Positions 27,763 through 36,959 of a DNA stretch of 64,000 bases are shown here, in pieces. Positions within the stretch are counted from its first letter, which is position 1. Every line of letters begins with the position of its first letter. A program made the translations under genes and the position numbers. This DNA is from Gemmata sp. (GTDB lineage: Bacteria > Planctomycetota > Planctomycetia > Gemmatales > Gemmataceae). Under the pieces are notes generated by a model. The model was not told the origin of the DNA. It worked only from the letters and a program-made list of their open reading frames with translations, and searched no databases. Location of the stretch: NCBI GenBank assembly GCA_025055115.1, contig JANWYJ010000013.1, forward strand, positions 1-64,000. Direction: 5' to 3'.

Positions 27763-28066
27763 CAACGTAACTACTGGTCAAATAAGAGCTTGTGAATCAA
27801 CGGCATCATACCGACCCGGACGGAAGCCGACAGCTTTCGAACGGCGAGAAAAGACCAGCTCACAGAGTTCGAATGGTAAGAAAAGACCCCGGAAACGCCC
27901 ACGGATCGCTAGCTAGCCCATGCAGGGGGCTACCGAGGCATCCAGCGAGGCATCCAGAAGGCGAGAAAAGACCCCGGAAACGCCCACGGACTGGTAGTCG
28001 AGACACTGCGTTCGCTCTACACTACTAATTTACGCAATGAAACACACTGAAGTGTTGGGAGCAGCG
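27763..28066. repeat. Gap built of direct repeats before rplU
   Basis: About 300 bp with no supported gene. A perfect 27-bp repeat beginning agaaaagaccccggaaacgc is at 27879-27905 and 27964-27990, and its first part recurs near 27845-27855. Between these, cgaggcatccag is repeated in tandem (27934-27945, 27946-27957). The rplU promoter must lie at the right end of this stretch. Confidence 0.75.
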
Positions 28067-28390
28067 ATGTACGCAATTATAGAAGACGGTTCTCGGCAAT
28101 ACCGCGTGGAAGAGGGATCGACTCTAACGCTCGATTATCGGGAAGCGGCAATTGGCCAGCGTTTGGAGTTGAACAAGGTCCTGCTGCTTTCGTCCGGGGC
28201 GAATTTGCAGATTGGTCAACCGTTGGTTCACGGGGCACGGGTGTTAGCCGAAGTGATTGACTTTCCCAAAACGAAAACGGTCATCCAGAAGTTCCGACGG
28301 CGGAAGAACTACCGACGGCTCAAAGGACACACCCAGCCGTTTGTGCGTGTCAAGGTCACCCGCATCCTTCAAGCCGGCGAGACGGCCTAG
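28067..28390 (+). CDS. rplU: 50S ribosomal protein L21
   Basis: A 107-residue bL21, a 23S rRNA-binding protein of the large subunit. The start MYAIIEDGSRQYRVEEG, the middle DFPKTKTVIQKFRRRKNYRR and the C-terminal GHTQPFVRVKVTRI are typical. I chose ATG 28067 because GGGAG is six bases upstream and the family begins here; an earlier in-frame ATG at 28037 would add ten residues. In most bacteria rpmA (L27) follows directly; here it does not. Confidence 0.97.
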   Translation: MYAIIEDGSRQYRVEEGSTLTLDYREAAIGQRLELNKVLLLSSGANLQIGQPLVHGARVLAEVIDFPKTKTVIQKFRRRKNYRRLKGHTQPFVRVKVTRILQAGETA

Positions 28391-28490
28391 GCGCTCACAA
28401 TTTTCTAATGAACGTTGAAATGAATCTGAATACGCTATTACACCGTTACGAGAGCTGCCCACAAATTTGGTAGCACTAGTGCGGACTCAT

Positions 28491-28529
28491 GAGCCGGGGT
28501 GTGTCCCGGCTCTGTTCATTTTCTGAACA
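28491..28529 (+). terminator. Double hairpin after rplU
   Basis: A perfect 8-bp GC-rich stem (GAGCCGGG 28491-28498, CCCGGCTC 28505-28512, 6-nt loop) is followed at once by a second stem (TGTTCA/TGAACA, 28513-28529) with a T-rich loop. It lies about 100 bp beyond rplU and is the best candidate terminator for it. Confidence 0.6.
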
Positions 28530-28615
28530 GCCCTCCTCTTCCGCTTCCCATTGCATTTTCCCAGTGAAGTTGGGTACATTTCGTACCCAAAGATGCCGCT
28601 GAGGGAGGTTCGAGC

Positions 28616-29998
28616 ATGCGCTGGGCGGTCGTGCTGAGTGGTCTTGTTATTCTTTTCACAATCACCATGATGTTGGCCGCACAACAGCCCCCGGCGACGG
28701 CCCCACCAGCGACCCATCCACGGACTCCCCCCCCCCAAGCGGTCCCGCCTGCGTCGCCACAGGGACTACCGCCTTCCTCCCCTGCTCCGCTGCCGGCTGC
28801 TTTGGCCGGGGGGCAAGCTCCCGTCCCGCCGGCCCATACTCCGGATACGCCACTCAGTCGGTTTGAACCGTTAGCCGCATATCCAGCGACGACGCAGTTC
28901 TCGGTTCGCGGAGTGTTGTTGGGTTCGGCGTGGATGGGCAAAATGCACCAACCGCATGGTCGTTTCTTGGCTGGATACAACCCCGCCTTGCGGCAACCGC
29001 TCGCGGGGGAACACGATCTCAAGCAAGCCCGTTGCGCCTTAGCGATGGCTCAAGCCGCGCAATTCACCGGCAAGAGCGAATACAAAGCCATCGCCAGTCA
29101 AACCATCCTGACCTTGCTCGCCGCGACGAAACCCGACCCAGCCGATCCGAACTGTCGGGTCCCAGTTCACTCTTCGTTAGTTTGCAATCGGGTTGGTTTT
29201 GCGGCCCTTGTAGCTTTGGCAATTTACGAATTGCCTAACCCCAACGAGAAGGAGCTTGAGGCGGCTGAACAGCTGTGTCAGTTCCTGCGGAGTCGCTTGA
29301 AAACCGATGGCTCAGTTCACTACACAGATGGACCCCAGGACATTCCGACACAAATCGACCCCGCGGGCGTTCATGAATACCCAGGCTATGCCCTCCGAGC
29401 TTTGGCGATAAGTCAACGTCTCCGCCCGGCTCCGTGGAAGAAGGAAGCTGTCTGTCGCGGTTTGGCATATTATCACAAATTGTTCCAAAGTCAGCCCCAG
29501 CCACGACTTGCGGCAAATCTCGTTCCAGCAGCCACGGAACTGCACCGGCAGACCCCAGCCGCGGAGTTGGCAGTTATGGTCCAGGAATGGGTCGATTGGC
29601 TCTGTGAGTTGCAAATCGGCCTGACAGATAGCCGAACGCCGCAGTGGGCAGGGGGGTTCCGGTGGACGGGGGCTGGTGCTCCATCCACGGAAGTACTGGA
29701 GACGGCCACCAATGCCATGATCGTTGAAGCCATCGCCGGTGGGTTCCAACTGACGCAAACCACCGGTGATCTGTCCCGGGGGCGGAAATACCAAGCAGCT
29801 GCGGCAGCCGGAGCGGAATTCCTGTGCCGACAAGAATTCTTGGAAGCCAACACGCGGCATTTTGAAGATACCTTCCGGGCCAACTACGTTATCGGTGCGT
29901 TTTATCGCACTCCTTGGGATGGGAATCTGGAAACCGATGTGACGGCCGCGTGCGTGACGGCCTTGGTGCGCTTTCTACTTTCCGGGGCCGGTTCTTAG
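28616..29998 (+). CDS. Secreted protein with Pro-rich linker and probable alpha/alpha-toroid domain
   Basis: A 460-residue exported protein. A signal peptide (1-22) leads into a Pro/Ala-rich linker of some 50 residues, then a globular, helix-rich domain with many Ala and evenly spaced helical blocks (LKQARCALAMAQAAQFTG, ALRALAISQRLRPAPWKKEA, EVLETATNAMIVEAIAGGF). That layout is what one sees in alpha/alpha-toroid folds (terpenoid-cyclase-like or six-hairpin glycosidase-like), but I see no catalytic signature and do not assign an activity. ATG with GGGAGG upstream. Single gene; the FabH-like gene follows after 180 bp. Confidence 0.75.
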   Translation: MRWAVVLSGLVILFTITMMLAAQQPPATAPPATHPRTPPPQAVPPASPQGLPPSSPAPLPAALAGGQAPVPPAHTPDTPLSRFEPLAAYPATTQFSVRGVLLGSAWMGKMHQPHGRFLAGYNPALRQPLAGEHDLKQARCALAMAQAAQFTGKSEYKAIASQTILTLLAATKPDPADPNCRVPVHSSLVCNRVGFAALVALAIYELPNPNEKELEAAEQLCQFLRSRLKTDGSVHYTDGPQDIPTQIDPAGVHEYPGYALRALAISQRLRPAPWKKEAVCRGLAYYHKLFQSQPQPRLAANLVPAATELHRQTPAAELAVMVQEWVDWLCELQIGLTDSRTPQWAGGFRWTGAGAPSTEVLETATNAMIVEAIAGGFQLTQTTGDLSRGRKYQAAAAAGAEFLCRQEFLEANTRHFEDTFRANYVIGAFYRTPWDGNLETDVTAACVTALVRFLLSGAGS

Positions 29999-30178
29999 GG
30001 ACTTCAGGGGGGCTTCGAGCTACAAAAAATGCGGCCTGCAGCGTGAAAAACGACTGGACTATCCCCGGGGAATTTTCATTCCGGGGGGGGTCCGTCGGAG
30101 AGATGCGAGTTCCTATAATCCCTGCTCACGGCCAACACGGGCGACACGGCCGGACACTACCGCGCGGGTGTTGAACCG

Positions 30179-31198
30179 ATGACGACTGAACGAACCTCGT
30201 TCCGGCCTCCGTGCCGATCCCTGTTGGGTATTCGCGTGGTGGGAACAGGGAAATACGTTCCCGATATGGTAGTTGACAACCATCACCTGCAGGCCCGCTT
30301 CGGGTTCGACTCGGAATGGATTGTCAAACGTACGGGGATTCTCGAACGCCGCCACGCTGCCCCCAATCAAGCGACCTCCGATCTGTGCGTGGAAGCAGTT
30401 TATGACCTGTTTGCCAAAACTGGCCGGACCGCGAAGGATTGCGACCTGCTGGTACTCGGGACCTTCACTCCCGATATGTCCTTTCCCTCCACAGCCTGTT
30501 TGATTCAAGACCGCATCGGCATGATCGGTCCGGCGATTGAGGTGGAAGCAGCCTGCGCCGGTTTCATGTATGCCCTGATCACGGCCGCAGCCTATGTCAA
30601 GGCCGGCCTTAGCCAGCGAGCCTTGGTGATCGGAGGGGATACCAATAGCCGCGTCCTCAATCCGACCGACATTAAGACCTATCCTCTCTTCGGCGATGGT
30701 GCTGGTGCGGTCTTTGTTGAGCCGGGGTGTCCTGATCAGGGGATTCTCGCGTACAGTATGGGTTCGGAGGGATGGGGAGGGCCTCTTCTGCAACGGCAAG
30801 CGTGTGGAAGCCGCATGCCCATCACCCCCGAGTTGATCGCCGCCGGCAAGCACTACATGCACATGGATGGCCATGCGGTCTTCAAATGGGCCGTCAACAT
30901 TCTGTGCGACACGATCCGGGATGTGCTCGATTATGCACAGCTGACGGTGAACGATGTGGACCTCTTTGTGGCTCACCAAGCGAATATTCGCATTATCAAC
31001 GCCGCCATCGATGCCTTAAATATCCCTCGTTCCAAAGTCTATAACAACTTGGAACGTTATGGTAACACCTCTGCGGGCAGTATCCCGATTGCTCTGGATG
31101 AAGCCGCCGCTGAGGGCCGCTTCCGGGAGGGCGATCTGCTTGTGCTGAGCGGCTTCGGCGCGGGTTTGACGTGGGGTACCGCCCTGCTCCGTTGGTGA
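30179..31198 (+). CDS. 3-oxoacyl-ACP synthase III (FabH-like ketosynthase)
   Basis: A 339-residue thiolase-fold condensing enzyme of the FabH group, which starts fatty acid synthesis by joining acyl-CoA and malonyl-ACP. The Cys-His-Asn triad is complete: Cys126 in AACAGFMYA, His266 in FVAHQANIR and Asn296 in RYGNTSAGSIP. GDGAGAVFVE and the C-terminal SGFGAGLTWG loop also match. An insertion of about 20 residues (SEGWGGPLLQRQACGSRMP) replaces the usual short loop, so a role in a specialised lipid is possible. No acyl carrier protein gene adjoins it. The next gene starts 66 bp on. Confidence 0.93.
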   Translation: MTTERTSFRPPCRSLLGIRVVGTGKYVPDMVVDNHHLQARFGFDSEWIVKRTGILERRHAAPNQATSDLCVEAVYDLFAKTGRTAKDCDLLVLGTFTPDMSFPSTACLIQDRIGMIGPAIEVEAACAGFMYALITAAAYVKAGLSQRALVIGGDTNSRVLNPTDIKTYPLFGDGAGAVFVEPGCPDQGILAYSMGSEGWGGPLLQRQACGSRMPITPELIAAGKHYMHMDGHAVFKWAVNILCDTIRDVLDYAQLTVNDVDLFVAHQANIRIINAAIDALNIPRSKVYNNLERYGNTSAGSIPIALDEAAAEGRFREGDLLVLSGFGAGLTWGTALLRW

Positions 31199-31263
31199 CC
31201 GTCCGGTCCGGGCGCGGTACACTGAAGGGGACGCGATCCGACCCCACCATCGAACTCGTGCTT

Positions 31264-32313
31264 ATGTCATTCGGCTCGCACGGCGAAACTCATCAGCAGG
31301 CGTGCGCTTTTCTGCGGAAGTATTTAGCGCAGCCCACCAATGCCGCGGCGCGGCTGGTCTTTGCTGATTGGCTGGAGGAAACCGGTCAACCCCAGAACAT
31401 CGCCTGGGCCGCCTATATTCGCCGACGGCACGAGGCCGATCAACTTCCCGCTGGCTCGGCCGCCCGCGCCGACGCCGACCAGCAAGCGGCCCAAGCGGCG
31501 GACGCCATCCGCGCTCGATTGACGATTCCGGCTCAGCTGTTTGTCAGTTATCCCAAGTCCCTGTTGCAGTTGCTTCCACCGGCTCAAATCACGGTGCAAT
31601 TGGCGGACTTTACCGTGGCCGATCACGTCTGTGCGTGCCTAACGGGCCACCAGACCCATCACTATCAGATCATGCCTTTAGATCGCCAAGAAACGACACT
31701 TCTGATCGCTGCCGCCCGTCCCCGCTGTGAGTGGACGCGCCAGCAGCTCGAACATCGCACGCCCTGGAACATCGTCATGGTCGCCGCCGATGCCGAGGAA
31801 TTGCGCGACGCTATTGCACGGCATTATCCGCGTCACGATGCCGCTGCCGAAGATGAGGCCAACGTGGCCGCTGTTTTTCCTGGGCCATGGGAGTATCAGG
31901 AGCCGGCTCCGGCGGTGGAGCACGAGCTATCCATAAGTCGGGTTGTGCCACGCTCCATCGGTGAGCTATTGCAACAGCTCTGGCATACAGCGATTGATGC
32001 CAACGCCGATCGCATTCTCTTTTTTCCCGACACCCACCGAGTCATTGTCCGTTTTCGTATCGACGACCAGTGGATTCCGGCCGAGCCACTGGAACCACGT
32101 TGGTTGATGCCGTTGGCGCGTGAATTGGCTCGCCGGGCCAGAATACCCGCCGTCGCCATCCGCAGCCGCACGTTAACGCTGGAACCCTTTACCGGGCAAT
32201 TTTCCATCGTCATCGACGGCGCACGCGTTCGCGTGCGCGTGACCATTCAGCCCTCGCCCGATGGACCGACGATGCAAGTCGATCTGATCCGCGGCCGAAC
32301 CCCAGCGGGGTGA
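31264..32313 (+). CDS. TIGR02996 (repeat-companion) domain fused to a GspE-N-like domain
   Basis: A 349-residue protein. The N-terminus (about 8-60, AFLRKYLAQPTNAAARLVFADWLEETGQPQ) is the TIGR02996 domain known from Gemmata and related planctomycetes. The C-terminal third (about 230-345) resembles the first subdomain of GspE/PilB secretion ATPases (IGELLQQLWHTAIDANADRILFFPD, then a beta-rich segment), but the Walker A, Walker B and Asp-box parts are absent, so it should not hydrolyse ATP. The middle is unassigned. Start ATG 31264 follows the fabH-like stop; the frame is open earlier, overlapping that gene. A scaffold or regulator of a secretion or pilus motor is a guess. Confidence 0.75.
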   Translation: MSFGSHGETHQQACAFLRKYLAQPTNAAARLVFADWLEETGQPQNIAWAAYIRRRHEADQLPAGSAARADADQQAAQAADAIRARLTIPAQLFVSYPKSLLQLLPPAQITVQLADFTVADHVCACLTGHQTHHYQIMPLDRQETTLLIAAARPRCEWTRQQLEHRTPWNIVMVAADAEELRDAIARHYPRHDAAAEDEANVAAVFPGPWEYQEPAPAVEHELSISRVVPRSIGELLQQLWHTAIDANADRILFFPDTHRVIVRFRIDDQWIPAEPLEPRWLMPLARELARRARIPAVAIRSRTLTLEPFTGQFSIVIDGARVRVRVTIQPSPDGPTMQVDLIRGRTPAG

Positions 32314-32349
32314 ACCTCTGGCCTTGCCTGTGTGTCTGAGGTGGTAGTG

Positions 32350-32760
32350 ATGCACGAGTTGTTTGAACACACAGCCGATTTGGGATTGCGGGCCGTCGCT
32401 CCCGACGTGAACACCTTGTTTGCCGAGATGGCCGCGTGTTTGATGAGCGCGATCGTAGAAGACCCTGCCAGCATCCAACCGCTCCACGAATCTGCCCTCC
32501 AACTTGCTGGCACCGAGAAGGACTACCTGCTGGTCGATTGGTTAAAAGAGCTTCTCTTGCGGTTTGAGGAAGATCACATGCTGTTTGCCACGTTCGACGT
32601 GCAGGTGTCGGATACCGGGTTGACTGCGACCTTACGTGGAGAACCGGTTGATCCGCAACGGCATGCCCTCGCTCATGAGGTCAAAGCGATCACCTATCAT
32701 GAACTGAAAGTGATTCAAACGCCGCAGGGTTGGTTAGCCGAAGTGATTGTGGATATTTGA
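32350..32760 (+). CDS. Archease, RtcB activator
   Basis: A 136-residue archease. The conserved start HELFEHTADLGLRA, with its metal-binding Asp, and the segments LLVDWLKELLLRFEED and VKAITYHELKV are diagnostic. Archease speeds up guanylylation and turnover of the RNA ligase RtcB. The rtcB gene begins 7 bp after this stop, so they form an operon. ATG 32350 is chosen because GAGGTGG lies directly upstream; the frame has an earlier non-ATG start at 32332. Confidence 0.95.
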   Translation: MHELFEHTADLGLRAVAPDVNTLFAEMAACLMSAIVEDPASIQPLHESALQLAGTEKDYLLVDWLKELLLRFEEDHMLFATFDVQVSDTGLTATLRGEPVDPQRHALAHEVKAITYHELKVIQTPQGWLAEVIVDI

Positions 32761-32767
32761 GGGAACT

Positions 32768-34231
32768 ATGTCCAAAGCCGAATACACCGGGCCGTTGGAA
32801 CCCATGGGTTGCCACTGTTACCGTATTCCCAAAACCTACAAACCGGGAATGCGCGTCGACGGGCACATTTACGCTAACGAAAAACTTCTCGAAGCCATTC
32901 GTAAAGATCAAGCGCCCGAGCAAGTCGCCAATGTGGCAACGTTGCCAGGGATTCAAGTGGCCAGTATCGCCATGCCCGACATTCACTGGGGCTACGGTTT
33001 CTGCATTGGCGGTGTTTGTGCTACCGACCCCAACGAAGGAGGCGTCATCTCTCCGGGTGGGGTCGGCTACGACATCAACTGTGGCGTGCGCTTGGTGAAA
33101 ACGAATCTCTTTCTCCACGATGTCCAACCGCGGTTGAAGGAGTTGGTCAAGCAGCTGTTTCATACTATTCCCAGTGGTGTTGGCCGAACGGGCAAGTACA
33201 AGTTTGATCCGGCAGAAACACGACGTTTGATGGGTGAAGGGCCGAAATTCGTCATCCAGCGGGGTTTGGGGGTTCCGCGGGATTTGGACCATACCGAAGC
33301 GTACGGTTTTATTGAGGGCGGCGATCCCGAGCTGGTGAGTGATCACGCGGTCAAACGAGGTTCCGAACAATGTGGCACGCTCGGTAGTGGCAACCACTTT
33401 CTCGAAGTCCAGGTCGTGGACCGGATTGATGATGACCAGGTGGCCAAGGCCTTTGGTCTTGAGCTGAATCAGGTGTGCGTGATGATCCATTCGGGCAGCC
33501 GCGGCTTGGGCTACCAAGTTTGTGATGATGCTTTGGCCAGTTTCCGCAACTGTGCCCAAAAGTACGGCTTCCATCTGCCGGATCGGCAGTTGGCGTGCGC
33601 CCCCGTCGATTCTCCCGAAGGGCGGAAATATATCGCCCAAATGCGGGCTGCCGCCAATTTCGGCTTCTGCAACCGTCAGCTGTTGATGCAGCAGGCCCGC
33701 GAGGTCTTCGCGGCGGTATTTGGCCGTTCGTGGGAAGACTTGGGCATGGAGTTGCTCTACGATGTTGCCCACAACATCGCCAAACTGGAGGAACACACGA
33801 TCAACGGCCAGAAAAAGAAAGTGTGGGTTCACCGCAAAGGAGCCACGCGAGCCTTCCCGGCGGGTCATCCCGAAGTTCCGGAAGCGTATCGGGCAGTCGG
33901 TCAGCCGGTGATCATTCCGGGTGATATGGGGCGGGCATCGTGGGTTCTGGTTGGCGCGCCGGGGGCTATGGAGAAGACATTCGGCACCACCTGCCACGGG
34001 GCGGGGCGAGCCATGAGCCGCACGGCAGCCAAAGCCGATGCTGCGGGTCGCAAGATCGATCGCGAACTGGAACATCGCGGTGTGATCGCTATGGCCAGTA
34101 GCCGCTTCGGGTTGGCCGAAGAACAACCCAAAGCCTACAAGAACGTCGATGATGTGGTGGAAGTGGTCCACGACGCGAACTTGTCGCGCCGCGTGGCCCG
34201 GATGCGACCGTTGGGAGTTATTAAAGGATGA
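32768..34231 (+). CDS. rtcB: RNA ligase RtcB
   Basis: A 487-residue RtcB, which joins RNA 2',3'-cyclic phosphate (or 3'-phosphate) ends to 5'-OH ends using GTP and Mn2+, in tRNA splicing or RNA repair. Metal and guanylate residues are in place: GGVGYDINCGVR, GTLGSGNHFLEV, HSGSRGLG, VAHNIAKLEEH and CHGAGRAMSRT (guanylated His). Length is normal for the family. ATG 32768 has GAGGGA upstream. It sits in an operon with archease. No RtcR-type sigma-54 activator or RtcA is next to it. Confidence 0.97.
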   Translation: MSKAEYTGPLEPMGCHCYRIPKTYKPGMRVDGHIYANEKLLEAIRKDQAPEQVANVATLPGIQVASIAMPDIHWGYGFCIGGVCATDPNEGGVISPGGVGYDINCGVRLVKTNLFLHDVQPRLKELVKQLFHTIPSGVGRTGKYKFDPAETRRLMGEGPKFVIQRGLGVPRDLDHTEAYGFIEGGDPELVSDHAVKRGSEQCGTLGSGNHFLEVQVVDRIDDDQVAKAFGLELNQVCVMIHSGSRGLGYQVCDDALASFRNCAQKYGFHLPDRQLACAPVDSPEGRKYIAQMRAAANFGFCNRQLLMQQAREVFAAVFGRSWEDLGMELLYDVAHNIAKLEEHTINGQKKKVWVHRKGATRAFPAGHPEVPEAYRAVGQPVIIPGDMGRASWVLVGAPGAMEKTFGTTCHGAGRAMSRTAAKADAAGRKIDRELEHRGVIAMASSRFGLAEEQPKAYKNVDDVVEVVHDANLSRRVARMRPLGVIKG

Positions 34232-34551
34232 TGAGAATCGTGAGGCCCTGAGAGGCTACATGCCCTGACAGGCCAGGGGCCGATGCCGCTTCTCCCGTGG
34301 GTAACGGCCTTCCGCGTGAGATTCAAGGCATCAGCGATGAGAAACTGAGAACCACTGCTGCCTCACCCACGGGGGATGGCCCCATGGGAGAGGTGGCAGT
34401 TCGCTTTGAGCAATTGCCTGTTCGGTCAATCGATTTCATTCTTCTGCCCGAATGAAGTGAAGCCGCTTGGCCTTCTGCTTCCCTTCAGCCAGTCTGTACG
34501 CGAGTTCCATGATGTTTTGCCATATGAAGTGCAGTCGCCTGGCCTTTTCGG
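34232..34551. other. Gap with repeats and an inverted repeat
   Basis: 320 bp between two convergent genes with no supported gene. It includes an imperfect direct repeat (ggccctgagaggct near 34243 and tgccctgacaggcc at 34261), a 9-bp inverted repeat (CCCGTGGGT 34294-34302, ACCCACGGG 34365-34373), and a diverged 25-bp repeat containing atgaagtg...ggcctt (34451 and 34522). None of these resembles a standard terminator. Confidence 0.5.
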
Positions 34552-35190
34552 TCATTTCTCGGGAATTTCCACTTCGGTGACTTCGATCGTTGTAACTTCT
34601 TGCACAGCTTGAACTTCAGCAATTGATTGGACCAAACCGCCTGGCATCTCGGGGGATGTCCAGGTGGTGGTGATCATCTCCCCCGCATCGGTGCTGCTAC
34701 GCGTTTTCTTCTTGAGGCATTTGTAGGTTTTCCCCAACACGGTGATTTCTTCCTCAGCCGATTCTTGGCCTGGGGGGGCTTTTCCCCAATCCTCTTTCTT
34801 CATGTCCGGAGGCAACGCGATCAGGCGTTGTGTTCGGACCGACGTGGGGGGATTCTTTTCTACGCGACCGCCGTGATAGAGAGTTGTGGCTTGCGATTCG
34901 ACGACGATGTGATCATCGGTCTTTTCGCGCAAGGTATACACAATGGTCGTGACAGTTTGGCCGGGGGTGAGCCGACTATCGGTGGTGGTTTTCAACGCAA
35001 CCCGCGTACCCACCGGAAAGTGACCCCACAGCTTATAGGTGGGATGCTCCACCATTTCTCGTGGTGGAGGCGATGGCAGAGTGTTACTTTGCGGGTCGGC
35101 GTCACGATGGGCTGCTGGAGATTCAATCGTTCTCTCACAACTGGCCAAACTCGCACAAATGAAGACCAAAAGTATGGCTCGACGAATCAT
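34552..35190 (-). CDS. Lipoprotein of unknown function
   Basis: A 212-residue predicted lipoprotein: hydrophobic N-terminus with lipobox LASC (Cys about residue 18), a Pro-rich spacer, then a beta-rich domain. No known family is evident. The repeated T-V-x-V pattern near the end (VTTIEVTEVEIPEK) and the GLVQSIAEVQ segment suggest a small beta sandwich. ATG 35190 has AGGAG eleven bases upstream. A smaller lipoprotein gene lies upstream on the same strand, and the second DUF1559 gene lies beyond it. Confidence 0.8.
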   Translation of the reverse strand: MIRRAILLVFICASLASCERTIESPAAHRDADPQSNTLPSPPPREMVEHPTYKLWGHFPVGTRVALKTTTDSRLTPGQTVTTIVYTLREKTDDHIVVESQATTLYHGGRVEKNPPTSVRTQRLIALPPDMKKEDWGKAPPGQESAEEEITVLGKTYKCLKKKTRSSTDAGEMITTTWTSPEMPGGLVQSIAEVQAVQEVTTIEVTEVEIPEK

Positions 35191-35295
35191 GGGTAAGAAA
35201 TCTCCTGACGCGCGCGTAGCATCAATGATTGATGACTGTGCCGGTGGCGCTGGGAGTCGCCCCGGTGAGATGGATGCGCCGCTGTGAATATAGAG

Positions 35296-35493
35296 TTAAT
35301 ACCGTTTTGTTTTGGATTGTCGGGTTTTGTTGTTGGGGCTTTCCTCTTCATCAATCCGTTGATCTTCCTCAATGACTTTCTTTTGTTGTTCTGGGGTGAG
35401 GGGAGCGGTGACCAGCGGGGGGTCTTTGCTACCGCAACCGGCAACGAAAAGGACCAGTAGCAGACAAGTAGTGAGGAGAAGGCGCAGGGACAT
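35296..35493 (-). CDS. Small lipoprotein downstream of DUF1559
   Basis: A 65-residue predicted lipoprotein with an N-terminal hydrophobic helix and lipobox VAGC (Cys about residue 20), then a highly charged tail rich in Glu, Lys and Arg. No domain is recognisable. It follows the DUF1559 gene at 35595-36713 by about 100 bp on the same strand, the same arrangement as 6135-6317 after the other DUF1559 gene. Confidence 0.75.
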   Translation of the reverse strand: MSLRLLLTTCLLLVLFVAGCGSKDPPLVTAPLTPEQQKKVIEEDQRIDEEESPNNKTRQSKTKRY

Positions 35494-35594
35494 TCACAGA
35501 CCTCGATTATGAGACTATTGCAGGGGGATATTTCCACGGGAGAAAATAGAACGAAGTGGATCACAAGGCGACGTGATCCACTTCGTGGAGGTAA

Positions 35595-36713
35595 CTAGAA
35601 ATCACCGCTGATGATCATACCATCATCGACACCGCAAGCGGCCATCCATGTCAGTGGGTTGACGTTGAAGCGGACGAAGCGGACGCTACCATCGGCGAAG
35701 CAGACGTTGAGTCCGCCGGTATGAGCCGAGCCGAAGTAGCGGCGCCACAGATTCCGGTTGCTGAACTGCGGGTCGTTGGTGGCGGGAGCTAGAATCAGGA
35801 AGTTACTGTCCGTTTGCGCGCGATACAGGTAATTTGTCGGGTCCAAATCGTGTTTCGGGGGGAAGTGCCAGCGGACGCTGTCTTCATCCCAGCCGTTGTT
35901 GTTCCAGCGTTCGTTATCGCCACCATCCAGACCTTGGCGAATCGGTGGTAACGCTTTTTCGGCGACCATCACGGTGTTCGAGGTGCCATCCAGAATGCTG
36001 CCGTGGGTGCGGCGTGCACCACGGCCCGGCCAGACGACCATCCCTCCGCGACCTGGAAAACTACCAAAGTTTTCTGGGGTGCGTTCGTTGCGACTGGGGG
36101 TGAAGCCCAAGGGCGGACCGGGGTTATCGCCCGTCAGCTCGTGGATATCGCCTTGGAATAAGCCTGCGCAGCCAGCGTAGTCACAACGACCGAACCCTGC
36201 CGTGCCATAGGCCGTGGGGGCACGTCGGGTGGGGCAGTAGTAGATACGGATGATTTGCCGCGCGACATCATCTTCGCCGCCGTTGTTAGCGCGATTGGGC
36301 CAGAAGGGCGGATCATCGCGGCCGAGGTTATAGACGTTGTTTTGCTCGATGTAAGGCAGAATGCGATAGAAATGGTTCCATCCACTGCGCGTGGCAGCCC
36401 GGCAGCAGGTGGTGGTTTCATACCCGCCGGGGTCTTCATCATACTTGAAGCCCGCCGGGTTGGGAGTGCCGTCGGTGTTGATGGCTTGCGGATCGCCATC
36501 CAAACCGCCTTGCGGGAAAAAGCCGTAGGAACTTTCGTAATTGTGGAAAGCCAAACCGATTTGCTTCAAGTGGTTGCTGCATTGCATGCGGGCTGCCGCT
36601 TCGCGGACTTTTTGTACCGCCGGCAGGAGCAGACCGATCAGAATGGCAATAATCGCAATCACCACCAACAGCTCAATCAACGTGAATGCTTGCGTTCGGC
36701 GCTGTCGCGTCAT
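35595..36713 (-). CDS. DUF1559 family pseudopilin-like protein (second copy)
   Basis: A 372-residue DUF1559 protein. The N-terminus has the prepilin-type leader and [20 protein letters not shown], and [19 protein letters not shown] follows. The C-terminus has the family's [14 protein letters not shown] motif. It shares the leader and the first 60 or so residues closely with the protein at 6405-7370 but diverges after that. Start at ATG 36713 with GGAGGT seven bases upstream; a GTG at 36722 would overlap that site. A small lipoprotein gene follows. Confidence 0.93.
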   Translation of the reverse strand: MTRQRRTQAFTLIELLVVIAIIAILIGLLLPAVQKVREAAARMQCSNHLKQIGLAFHNYESSYGFFPQGGLDGDPQAINTDGTPNPAGFKYDEDPGGYETTTCCRAATRSGWNHFYRILPYIEQNNVYNLGRDDPPFWPNRANNGGEDDVARQIIRIYYCPTRRAPTAYGTAGFGRCDYAGCAGLFQGDIHELTGDNPGPPLGFTPSRNERTPENFGSFPGRGGMVVWPGRGARRTHGSILDGTSNTVMVAEKALPPIRQGLDGGDNERWNNNGWDEDSVRWHFPPKHDLDPTNYLYRAQTDSNFLILAPATNDPQFSNRNLWRRYFGSAHTGGLNVCFADGSVRFVRFNVNPLTWMAACGVDDGMIISGDF

Positions 36714-36959
36714 CCGAACCACCTCCCATGAGTGAAAAAACGGTGCATCGGCGTAGCGAGTCGATTCACCGTAGTGATGTTAGCCGCCGATCGGAAGGGG
36801 TCGGACGCTTCACAGAACACTCATCGAAGTTTCTTCCAAGCAGAAGGCTCCATCGCCACAAGCACCTGTGATTATTAATTTTGCGGCAATTATTAAAGAA
36901 TGTGTAATATCCAGATGTGGAAAACTCGCCTGTGAAGAAGCCATGTATGGGCGGTTGTT

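Noticed and set aside
34376-34612. A 78-codon plus-strand frame at the end of the lipoprotein gene
   Set aside because: Overlaps the lipoprotein's stop, has no ribosome binding site, and lies in repeat-rich DNA.
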